From an uncultured Erysipelotrichaceae bacterium (GTDB lineage: Bacteria; Bacillota_I; Bacilli_A; RFN20; CAG-826), in NCBI GenBank assembly GCA_947166565.1, contig CAMVEL010000019.1, positions 1 through 37,089 of the forward strand: DNA of 37,089 nt, in the 5' to 3' direction. The stretch's first letter is position 1, and each line of letters starts with the position of its first letter. Shown in pieces: positions 31,316 through 37,089 of the stretch. The translations under genes and the position numbers were made by a program. A model generated the notes under the pieces. It had not been told where the DNA came from. It ran no database searches and was given only the letters and a program-made list of their open reading frames with translations.

Positions 31316-31843
31316 ATGCCAGAACGAAAGATTAGCGACCTTGAGATCGATGAGGTCCGAGTCGAGATTCGAAAACTGAACGACATCTTCAAGGAAGGGT
31401 TCCTGAACAACCACCTCGACTTCGTGATCTGCCATCCTCTCTACCTATGCGAAATATACGAGGAAGAATACCTCGTCATCAATGGGAAGGTCTACACGAT
31501 TCCTAAACGAGGCCTCTACTGCAACATCTTCTTCCAAACCTCGTCCTGCAAAACGAAGCAAGACGTCCAACGAAGCGTCATCGAATGGTTCAGCAGAGAC
31601 GCCTATAAGACGAGATTCTATGGAGGCAGGACGGACGAGCTGATACACAAGTACGTCTTAGACGGCATCAACGCCTACCTAAAAACCGATTTCACCGAAG
31701 AGCAGATCGAACACATCTACACCTACCTCGGAAACGGCGTAAACCGCGAATTATGCGTGAAATTCATCGAATCCGGATTCGACCTGAGCGTATTGCCGGA
31801 CGAAGCAAAAGCAAGCGCAAAAGCGCAAGGAGCAAAGAAATGA
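31316..31843 (+). CDS. Hypothetical protein upstream of DGR target 2
   Basis: A 175-residue protein, helical at the start (DLEIDEVRVEIRKLNDIFKE) with a central beta region (YLVINGKVYTIPKRGLYCNIFF) and a helical second half. It ends in an Ala/Lys-rich tail. It overlaps the start of the second DGR target by 4 bases (ATGA), so the two are translated together and may act together, for example as partner or carrier of the lectin-fold protein. No family was recognised. The ribosome site is weak and distant. Confidence 0.65.
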   Translation: MPERKISDLEIDEVRVEIRKLNDIFKEGFLNNHLDFVICHPLYLCEIYEEEYLVINGKVYTIPKRGLYCNIFFQTSSCKTKQDVQRSVIEWFSRDAYKTRFYGGRTDELIHKYVLDGINAYLKTDFTEEQIEHIYTYLGNGVNRELCVKFIESGFDLSVLPDEAKASAKAQGAKK

Positions 31844-32745
31844 AAGCAAAAATCTCAATCAAGAACTTCGAAAAACTCTCCAGCGGAGACCTCGTCCCCG
31901 CTTACCTGGACGGCGAGTTGATCTCCTGCAAGGTCCAGAGAGCGTTAAAAACTCAAACCGTCGTCACCTCGTCTGCGGACGGATTCCTCCATGAGGCCAT
32001 CAAGGACAATCCCGAATTCATCATCGTATCCGAGGAAAACCGAATCGCCGCTAAAGACAAGATGGTCCCATTCGGCGAAATCAAGCTGAAGCCGATCTAC
32101 GTCAAAGTCGATGGCGACGAAACCGAATTCGCCTATGAGCCGTTCGAGGACGCGGTTCCCCTGATTCCCCAAACCGTCTCAAGGACTCGCGCCGCGAACG
32201 ATGACGGATACCCAATCGTCAGCATCACCTATGAGAAAGCCGAACTAGCGATGAAGGGAAGTGGCAAAAGGCACATCTCCTGGCGCACCATCCTCTACTT
32301 CCAATTGCTGTTCCTCCTCGCTTACCGCACGAGGAACCCGTTCACCATCATGATGGGCGAGACGTGGAAGGGGATTGACCCAGTAACCAAATCGCATTGG
32401 TGCCGAGTCGGATTATCACTTGGCCCGACGTCTTATTCCGCTTGCCTCAGCCGCAACGATGACACGAGGCAGATCTCATTCCTGCAGATCGAGAACCTAT
32501 TTGGCGGAGGCTGGTGCTTCTTCGACTGGAGGCATGACGAATCCGAAACCGTCCTCTGGAAGCTGTTCCTGAGGTTAGGAGGCGCGGAAGACAATTGGTA
32601 CAGGGACGAAAACGTTGGCGTTTGTGGCCTCTGCTTCGGCGGCGCCTACGACCGGGCTAGCGGGGGCTTGTTCTATTGCTACTACCTCAATTCGTGGATC
32701 TACGACGGCAGCGCCGGGTTCCGCCCATCTTCCGACCCTTCCTGA
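31840..32745 (+). CDS. DGR target 2: lectin-fold protein with variable end
   Basis: A 301-residue protein. Residues 1-110 form a separate N-terminal domain not shared with target 1. Residues 124-230 fit the C-type lectin fold of DGR targets (GYPIVSITYEKAELAMKG, HISWRTILYFQLLFLLAYRT, FLQIENLFGGGWCFFDW). Residues 262-296 are the variable repeat, and the end GFRPSSDPS is almost that of target 1. It has no baseplate attachment domain and no signal peptide, and lies in the early operon, so it may work inside the cell or be a late-assembling accessory fibre. The start (31840) overlaps the previous stop. Confidence 0.88.
   Translation: MKAKISIKNFEKLSSGDLVPAYLDGELISCKVQRALKTQTVVTSSADGFLHEAIKDNPEFIIVSEENRIAAKDKMVPFGEIKLKPIYVKVDGDETEFAYEPFEDAVPLIPQTVSRTRAANDDGYPIVSITYEKAELAMKGSGKRHISWRTILYFQLLFLLAYRTRNPFTIMMGETWKGIDPVTKSHWCRVGLSLGPTSYSACLSRNDDTRQISFLQIENLFGGGWCFFDWRHDESETVLWKLFLRLGGAEDNWYRDENVGVCGLCFGGAYDRASGGLFYCYYLNSWIYDGSAGFRPSSDPS
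32624..32729 (+). repeat. DGR variable repeat VR2
   Basis: 106 bases align without gaps to the template at 18633-18738. About 21 positions differ by hand count, and every one is an adenine in the template. Examples, template to VR2: AAC to CTC, AAC to GGC, CAG to CGG, AGG to TGG, GGA to GGG. The last two show changes at adenines outside AAC codons. It differs from VR1 at most of the same positions, so the two repeats were mutated independently. Confidence 0.95.
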
Positions 32746-32777
32746 TCGAGGAGGTCGCAAGGGGGATACCTCCCCTT
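32728..32777 (+). promoter_or_regulatory. IMH-like segment and hairpin after VR2
   Basis: 50 bases matching 18479-18528 with one silent difference. GGAGGT (32750-32755) pairs with ACCTCC (32768-32773), or AAGGGG with CCCCTT. Its conservation across two unrelated genes, spanning coding and non-coding bases, indicates selection on the DNA or RNA itself, as expected for the recipient signal of mutagenic homing. Confidence 0.8.
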
Positions 32778-32796
32778 GGCAAATCTAACGCGGTTC

Positions 32797-32819
32797 GCCC
32801 GCTCCGCCTAAAAGCGGGC
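32797..32819 (+). other. Intergenic GC hairpin
   Basis: GCCCGCT (32797-32803) pairs with AGCGGGC (32813-32819), followed by AAGAAAGGAG, the ribosome site of the next gene. No T-run, so not a terminator. It could affect translation of the next gene. Confidence 0.5.
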
Positions 32820-32837
32820 AAGAAAGGAGAATGACGA

Positions 32838-33587
32838 ATGAAAACACTGGAAACCGAGGACCTTGAGCAGAGGCTTTTGCAGAGATATTTCAAGATGGGC
32901 AGCCACATCGCCTTCGAGGTTGACCTTCGACGGGCGATGACTCGGACGATCGTGAAGGACCAAATGTCGCGCCAGCCGAAGAACATAGAATTGGACGATC
33001 CTGGCATCGCGGACGTCGTCCAAGTGGACAACTACGGAGTGATTACCTGCTTCGAATTGAAGGTCACGAAGTCCGACTTCCACAGCGATGCGAAACTGAG
33101 TTTTATCGGAAACAAGAACTATTACGTGATGCCGGAGGAACTCTACGAGAAGGTCAAGGACGAGATACCTCCCAACATCGGCGTGCTGGTTCCACTTGGA
33201 AACAAAGACCTCCGATTCGTTAAGAAATGCAAAAGCCAGAAGATGGTTTACGACAAGGAGGCCGTCCTCATAGCGATGGTCACGGCCAGTCACAACCACA
33301 CGACGCTGTCCAACCTCATGGAGTTCGCGCCATACAGGTTCAAGAAAGCGGAAAGGCCTCAGAAGCCGAACACGCCTATGTTCGATAAGAAGAAGCACAG
33401 ATTCGCGCGCCTTGAGGACGGGACCATCGAGCCGCTCTACCATCCGAACGGCAAGCCACGGAACTTCTACAAAGACGAGTTCGGAGAGTGGCGCATGGAC
33501 TTCGACAGGTACGCGGATACCGATGGCATGAAAATGCAGATGTACATGAGCGAACTCATAACCGAGTTCTTGGAGGAAAATAAATGA
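32838..33587 (+). CDS. PD-(D/E)XK nuclease-like protein (MmcB-like)
   Basis: A 249-residue protein. The N-terminal half has GIADVVQVDNYGVITCFELKVTKSDF with D59, E73 and K75 in the D-(X)n-ExK order of PD-(D/E)XK nucleases, and then YYVMPEELYEKVKDEIPPNIGVLVP, which matches MmcB-type DNA-repair-associated proteins. The C-terminal part is basic and variable. It may be a DNA repair or restriction-like nuclease; activity cannot be judged from sequence alone. GAAAGGAG precedes the start, and its stop overlaps the next gene (ATGA). Confidence 0.65.
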   Translation: MKTLETEDLEQRLLQRYFKMGSHIAFEVDLRRAMTRTIVKDQMSRQPKNIELDDPGIADVVQVDNYGVITCFELKVTKSDFHSDAKLSFIGNKNYYVMPEELYEKVKDEIPPNIGVLVPLGNKDLRFVKKCKSQKMVYDKEAVLIAMVTASHNHTTLSNLMEFAPYRFKKAERPQKPNTPMFDKKKHRFARLEDGTIEPLYHPNGKPRNFYKDEFGEWRMDFDRYADTDGMKMQMYMSELITEFLEENK

Positions 33588-34276
33588 ACAAAACAAAAAT
33601 CGATTGGTGCGATTGCACTATTAACCCAGTAATAGGATGCAAAAATGGTTGCCCTTACTGCTATGCCGAAAGACTTAACAAAAGATTTGGATTCATTCCT
33701 AACTGGAAAGAACCGCAATTCTTTCCTGAAAGATTAAAGCAGCTTAATTCAAAGACACCTAAAACAATCTTTATGGATTCTATGAGTGACGTTGGTCATT
33801 GGAATAAAGATTGGGGAGAAACTATCAGGAAAGCAATCTTGAGCAACCCTCAACACGCCTATATATTTCTCACAAAAAATCTTATTTTTGGAAGTGTTAT
33901 TCAGCCAATAAGATTAGAACCTAACATTTTTTGTGGAAGGTCTGTAACAAAGCAAAGCGACTTATGGCATATGGGCGGCGAAGGATATGAATTTCTTTCT
34001 ATCGAACCATTGTTAGAAAAAATTAATTTACCAGATTTCGATATAAGGCCAGCAATGAGAACCTTAAAGGCGATTATCATTGGTGCAGAAACAGGCAATA
34101 GAAAAGACAAAATCATTCCGAAGAAAGAATGGGTTTTAAGTCTAGTTAAATATTGCAATAAAAGACACATCAAAGTCTTCATGAAAGAATCATTAAGGGA
34201 ACTTATGGGTGACGATTTCAGGCAAGACAAACTTCCTTGGTACGAATATTTAGAATCAGAGACAAGGGGAAACTGA
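33584..34276 (+). CDS. DUF5131 / Gp37-Gp68 radical-SAM-like protein
   Basis: A 230-residue protein with KIDWCDCTINPVIGCKNG then CPYCYAERL. Cysteines C19, C23 and C26 form the CX3CX2C motif that holds a 4Fe-4S cluster in radical SAM enzymes. The DSMSDVGHWNKDW and IFLTKN segments are typical of the phage Gp37/Gp68 family (DUF5131). The substrate of the family is unknown. The gene is much richer in A and T than the rest of the genome, as is the next gene, so both were probably acquired recently. Confidence 0.87.
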   Translation: MNKTKIDWCDCTINPVIGCKNGCPYCYAERLNKRFGFIPNWKEPQFFPERLKQLNSKTPKTIFMDSMSDVGHWNKDWGETIRKAILSNPQHAYIFLTKNLIFGSVIQPIRLEPNIFCGRSVTKQSDLWHMGGEGYEFLSIEPLLEKINLPDFDIRPAMRTLKAIIIGAETGNRKDKIIPKKEWVLSLVKYCNKRHIKVFMKESLRELMGDDFRQDKLPWYEYLESETRGN

Positions 34277-34277
34277 A

Positions 34278-34658
34278 ATGACCAATATCGAGAAATGGCT
34301 TATACAAAAAGGGTTTGAGTTACGCAAAAAAGAAGTAAGTTACAACCCAGTACTTACCGAGACTAAATTAGTCTATAAAGCGTGTTTCTACGGAAATAAC
34401 CATTTCGAAGCCACAGTTAGGCTATTTAGTGAGTTACGCGGAAGCAACATGAACTGTTGCGAGATAAAGGCGGATAGTGCGCTTTTTATCAACCGTCTTC
34501 AAACAAGCATTGAAGACAAGAAAGATATATACGCAAGCAGATTTCCAAATTTTTGTAAGGAAAAGGCAGAAGAAGCCGTTTTCCTGCTTAATCTATGGGC
34601 AAGGGAGATGGATGCAGTTGATAATCCTTTTGATGAGGTTAAGGAGGAACTGGGATGA
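34278..34658 (+). CDS. Hypothetical protein in AT-rich insert
   Basis: A 126-residue protein with the same AT-rich base use as the DUF5131 gene one base upstream, so the two probably entered together. The sequence is mixed helix and strand (IEKWLIQKGFELRKKEVSYN; later KVCFYG-type strands) and ends in an acidic helix. No motif was recognised. It may help the DUF5131 protein. GGGG then AAATG gives a weak ribosome site. Confidence 0.6.
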   Translation: MTNIEKWLIQKGFELRKKEVSYNPVLTETKLVYKACFYGNNHFEATVRLFSELRGSNMNCCEIKADSALFINRLQTSIEDKKDIYASRFPNFCKEKAEEAVFLLNLWAREMDAVDNPFDEVKEELG

Positions 34659-34897
34659 AACCTAAGCAAGCAGACAAATATTGCGGAAAACTGGTCGCCG
34701 TCACGTTCAAAGAAAGTTGGTTCAACGAAGCCTTTCAAAGGTGGATATTCGAGGAAGAGGAGTACACAGGTATCCTTGAGCACTGTCCATATGAAGGGCA
34801 GGAGAGATACTACCAGCTCACCAGCACGGATTGTCTACCAACCGACCGAGCCTGTTGGAGCGCAAACAGAATGAAAAGGATAAGAAGTTTGGAGTAA
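34655..34897 (+). CDS. Small hypothetical protein
   Basis: An 80-residue protein overlapping the previous gene by 4 bases (ATGA) with AAGGAGG upstream. The body (LVAVTFKESWFNEAFQRWIFEEEEYTGILEH) looks like a small beta-barrel with acidic surface. Base use returns to the GC level of the rest of the genome here. Function unknown; its place before the ASCH-like gene suggests shared expression only. Confidence 0.55.
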   Translation: MKPKQADKYCGKLVAVTFKESWFNEAFQRWIFEEEEYTGILEHCPYEGQERYYQLTSTDCLPTDRACWSANRMKRIRSLE

Positions 34898-34902
34898 CTC
34901 AA

Positions 34903-35547
34903 ATGAAATCATTCCTAATATCAATCCACTCCGAGTGGGTTATAAAAATCTTCAATGGCGAGAAGACCAGAGAAATAAGAAAGACCGCCCCAAAGGAATG
35001 GGTGGACTACCTCTCTGGAAAGACCAAGGAGAAGCCAAAGCCGATGACAGGGTATATCTACTGCACGCAAGGCAAGCCTTATGTCGCATATATCAACGGG
35101 AAACTTTACACGCAAAGTGACGGCACAGGAAGAGGACCAGCGGGCATTTGCTTCAACGGAAAAGTAGTCGCCAAGTTTACGCTTATGGAAGTAGAGCGGT
35201 TCTCAAAAATAAAAATGTTCGATGGATCGCTTGCCTTCGAAGGCCCGCTAACCGAAATCATCTCAATATACGAAAACGCATGCCTTAGCCTGGAGCAACT
35301 TCTTGCTTACTGCAAAATTGGCGACAACTACGCTTGGCACATCTCCGACCTAGAAATATTCGACAGGCCTTGGGAACTTGGTGATGGTAGCGTATTTAGG
35401 GAAGTGCGCCCATCTATGTTCTCACACGACGAGCCATTTGACCCGTTAAGCGATTCTGACAACAGATACGTCCGAGTGACGGAAGATTGGAATAAGCCTA
35501 TATATAAAGCGCCGCAGTCTTGGTGCTACGTGGAGGTGCAAAGATGA
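34903..35547 (+). CDS. ASCH/PUA-like domain protein
   Basis: A 214-residue protein. The opening FLISIHSEWVIKIFNGEKTREIRKTAPKEW is the ASCH-type pattern (a PUA-fold domain), and YAWHISDLEIFDRPWEL near residues 144-160 is the second conserved block seen in phage ASCH proteins. Such domains bind RNA or modified nucleosides. The start at 34903 was chosen over 34831 because the longer frame would overlap the previous gene. The stop overlaps the lipoprotein start (ATGA). Confidence 0.75.
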   Translation: MKSFLISIHSEWVIKIFNGEKTREIRKTAPKEWVDYLSGKTKEKPKPMTGYIYCTQGKPYVAYINGKLYTQSDGTGRGPAGICFNGKVVAKFTLMEVERFSKIKMFDGSLAFEGPLTEIISIYENACLSLEQLLAYCKIGDNYAWHISDLEIFDRPWELGDGSVFREVRPSMFSHDEPFDPLSDSDNRYVRVTEDWNKPIYKAPQSWCYVEVQR

Positions 35548-35816
35548 GGAAAAGATTCCTTATGGCTCTCGCCTTGGTTGCGTTGTGCCTCGCTTCATGC
35601 GATAAACCATCATATTCAGGCGGAGAATCCCTCAAAGCGCATTTCGTGGATTTGGGGCAATGTCTGAAAATAGCGAGTTATGGAGAAGAGCGTACCGGCA
35701 TCTTCTACATCAAAATGAAAGACGGGACGAAGATATTCGTCCATTCCGCTAAAGTCTACATCATAGAAGGTAATTGCCCATTCTGCGAAGGAGAAGAATA
35801 TGCCAAGAAGAGCTAG
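35544..35816 (+). CDS. Small lipoprotein
   Basis: A 90-residue protein with a lipoprotein signal peptide: MRKR, hydrophobic FLMALALVALCLA, and lipobox LASC with C19 as the modified cysteine. The mature part has a beta-rich segment (GIFYIKMKDGTKIFVH) and a CPFC motif near the end that could bind metal or form a disulfide. The start at 35544 overlaps the ASCH gene stop. Phage lipoproteins of this size often block superinfection; here that is inference. Confidence 0.75.
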   Translation: MRKRFLMALALVALCLASCDKPSYSGGESLKAHFVDLGQCLKIASYGEERTGIFYIKMKDGTKIFVHSAKVYIIEGNCPFCEGEEYAKKS

Positions 35817-36459
35817 AACCATAACAACCGTCTCGCATCGTCAGGTGAAGAAGCCGGGCGGGGCGAAGTCAACGCACCCTATAAAAGACCCAGAGAAAAG
35901 GGTGCTCTTCAAGAACTGGTTCAAAACGCGGTTCGAGAAAGAGAAAAGCGAGAAGAGGAAGCCAATCTTCTATCGCGACTACATGATCGTTATGACGGGC
36001 CTATACACCGCCTTCCGCGCCGAGGACCTTCTCCAGCTTCGCCTGAAGGACGTCGCTGGAGGTTGGCTTGACATCAAGGAGAACAAAACCGGTAAGGTGG
36101 CGTCATTCCCACTGGCTGATGATTACCTTAACGCCTTGAAAGAATACGCTGCATACCTCAAACTCGAACCGAATGATTACTTATTCAATTCATCCCGTCC
36201 AGGATGCATAAACGCAATCACGAGGCAAAGAATGGATAGGGTCATCAAGAAAGCTTGCGAAGAAGTCGGAATCGGATTCACAGTCGGAATGCATGGCCTA
36301 AGGAAGACGTTTGGGTATTGCTGCGTCTCCCAATGGGGATTCGATACGAAGGACGTCAGGGTGTTCCTTAACCATTCGTCCGAGGCGACCACCGAGCATT
36401 ACATCGAATGGAGCAGGGACGACATCGCCAAGGAGAGGAGGAAGGAGATACGTATATGA
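35800..36459 (+). CDS. Short tyrosine recombinase (catalytic domain only)
   Basis: A 219-residue tyrosine recombinase. The catalytic set is present: R73 (TAFRAEDLL), a Lys in the beta-hairpin (NKTGK, about 97-99), H165 and R168 (MHGLRKTF), H192 (LNHSS) and Y201 (TEHYIEW). It lacks the arm-binding and most of the core-binding region of the integrase at 22383. It lies far from attP, in the early operon, so it may resolve phage DNA multimers, act as an XerC/D-like helper or be an inversion enzyme. It overlaps the lipoprotein gene by 17 bases with GGAG upstream. Confidence 0.87.
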   Translation: MPRRARTITTVSHRQVKKPGGAKSTHPIKDPEKRVLFKNWFKTRFEKEKSEKRKPIFYRDYMIVMTGLYTAFRAEDLLQLRLKDVAGGWLDIKENKTGKVASFPLADDYLNALKEYAAYLKLEPNDYLFNSSRPGCINAITRQRMDRVIKKACEEVGIGFTVGMHGLRKTFGYCCVSQWGFDTKDVRVFLNHSSEATTEHYIEWSRDDIAKERRKEIRI

Positions 36460-36506
36460 GCGCAGTGGAATTCTACAAAGAGTTTCCAGTCTCCAAAAAA
36501 ATGTAA
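36456..36506 (+). CDS. Possible 16-residue peptide after the short recombinase
   Basis: ATG at 36456 overlaps the recombinase stop (ATGA) and has a very strong GGAGGAAGGAG site. The frame runs MSAVEFYKEFPVSKKM, then TAA. It may be a real micropeptide, or the remains of a longer gene whose 3' part was lost. Nothing supports a function. Confidence 0.3.
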   Translation: MSAVEFYKEFPVSKKM

Positions 36507-36609
36507 ACTCACGCGTGCGTACCTTATATATAAATATATAACGCCTATATACATGAGTTTCTAGTTTATAGGCTTTGTAAACTCAATTAGAAAGGAAAAA
36601 CCAACAAAT
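36507..36609 (+). promoter_or_regulatory. AT-rich intergenic region with AAACTC boxes
   Basis: AAACTC occurs directly after the micropeptide stop (TGTAAACTCA) and near 36578 (TTGTAAACTCA), and inverted as GAGTTT near 36555. Between them lies a run of TATATATAAATATATAA (36524-36541) suitable as a -10 region. A regulated promoter for the last two genes is plausible; no clear -35 was found. Confidence 0.4.
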
Positions 36610-36894
36610 ATGGAATTCGTTACATTCAAGGATTGCATAATCAAAGGGGAAATGGTCCCGGAGATTTCCGTCAATCCGTTCGCTGTCGAAGCGATATTCC
36701 CCGTCAAAACGAGAATCAACTTCAGGACGGTCGAATCTAGAACCCAAATCTCTCTGAAGTCCGGAACAATCTTCTCCACGACCGATCCATACGAAGTATG
36801 CGTCGGGAGGATAAAGTCGATTGACCCGAAACACAAATCGATCCCAGAGCCGAAGACGACCGTGAGCCAATACCGAAATGGAAAGACAAGATGA
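36610..36894 (+). CDS. Hypothetical protein before the junction regulator
   Basis: A 94-residue beta-rich protein (VEAIFPVKTRINFRTVESRTQISLKSGTIFSTT, then YEVCVGRIKSID). No family was recognised. GAAAGGAAAAAC lies upstream of the ATG at 36610. Its end overlaps the start of the junction-spanning HTH-like gene by 17 bases, so both are likely coexpressed. Confidence 0.6.
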   Translation: MEFVTFKDCIIKGEMVPEISVNPFAVEAIFPVKTRINFRTVESRTQISLKSGTIFSTTDPYEVCVGRIKSIDPKHKSIPEPKTTVSQYRNGKTR

Positions 36895-37089
36895 GGAGAT
36901 ACTGATCGCCTTCATCAAAGCCCAGTCCTCGAACCAGCATGAGCTCGCCTCCGTTCTTGCGAGCAATCTCAGGAAGAGGGCGAGAAGGTCTAGCGACAGA
37001 AGATTCCTAGTATGTGTTGACCACCTCGTTAATGGAAAGTCCTTGACGGAGACCGCGAGGCAGCGTGCGTACACGCGGGCAGGGGTGAA
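36878..37089 (+). CDS. Small HTH-like protein crossing the circle junction (possible late regulator)
   Basis: The start is ATG at 36878; the frame runs off the window end and continues at base 3 to TAA at 93-95, giving 83 residues. It begins MERQDEEILIAFIKAQSSNQ, has a basic middle (LRKRARRSSDRR), then LVNGKSLTETARQRAYTRAG, a helix-turn-helix-like pattern similar to sigma region 4. It is the last gene before the terminator at 117 and the late operon, the place occupied by late activators or antiterminators (Q, RinA, ArpU) in other phages. The role is inferred from position. GAAAGACAAG is a weak ribosome site, so coupling to the gene upstream is likely. Confidence 0.75.
   Translation, partial: MERQDEEILIAFIKAQSSNQHELASVLASNLRKRARRSSDRRFLVCVDHLVNGKSLTETARQRAYTRAGV
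37035..37089. repeat. Terminal direct repeat, right copy (circular closure)
   Basis: Exact copy of bases 1-55. See the left copy. The unit genome is 37,034 bp if the overlap is counted once. Confidence 0.9.

Noticed and set aside
1-37089. Alternative genetic code (TGA as Trp) or a wall-less Mollicutes host
   Set aside because: TGA is the clean stop of many overlapping genes (terS, terL, portal neighbours), and the base composition is far from Mycoplasma-like.

Overview
The window looks like one complete, circularly closed genome of a temperate siphovirus. The first 55 bases (1-55) recur exactly as the last 55 (37035-37089), which is what an assembler leaves on a closed circle, so the unit length is about 37,034 bp. 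One gene runs across this junction. The host is probably a member of the Bacillota: ribosome binding sites are strong AGGAGG types, and the modules are typical of Firmicutes phages (P27-type small terminase, HK97-fold head, phi13-like tail tube, BppU-like baseplate protein, CD1375/XkdX-like small protein, replisome organizer). TGA is used as an ordinary stop. No host genus can be fixed from the sequence.

Layout. 233-16273 is the rightward late operon: small membrane protein, HNH nuclease, terminase subunits, portal, prohead protease, capsid, neck proteins, tail tube, two tail chaperones linked by a textbook -1 frameshift signal, tape measure, distal tail protein and baseplate proteins. 16457-20246 is a diversity-generating retroelement (DGR): a C-type-lectin target with variable repeat VR1, a template repeat (TR), and a reverse transcriptase carrying the DGR signature IGxxxSQ. 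20256-21443 holds a CD1375-like protein, a holin candidate and a small protein. 21444-21700 is the attP region, with a tRNA 3' end flanked by repeats. 21861-23994 is the leftward lysogeny block (FxLYD-like membrane protein, integrase, repressor). 24147-36894 is the rightward early operon: Cro-like protein, excisionase-like protein, replisome organizer, a PcfK-like/PcfJ-like pair, a PAPS-reductase-family protein, a second DGR target with VR2, a PD-(D/E)XK-like protein, a radical-SAM-like DUF5131 protein, an ASCH-like protein, a lipoprotein and a short second tyrosine recombinase. A small HTH-like protein spans the circle junction, just before a terminator and the late genes.

The most striking system is the two-target DGR. 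TR (18604-18734) and VR1 (18346-18476) differ at about 22 positions, all adenines in TR. VR2 (32624-32729), some 14 kb away inside the early operon, differs from TR at about 21 positions, again only at adenines. Both VRs are followed by the same 50-base segment, with one silent difference, which is absent after TR and is the expected mutagenic-homing signal. One reverse transcriptase therefore appears to diversify a baseplate or receptor-binding protein and also a lectin-fold protein encoded among early genes.

Other points are a structured 200-base leader with an in-frame TGA before the PAPS-reductase gene, a 126-base stem-loop before the VR1 gene, an AT-rich two-gene insert at about 33584-34658, and no recognisable endolysin. 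All comparisons were made by eye; no database search was run.
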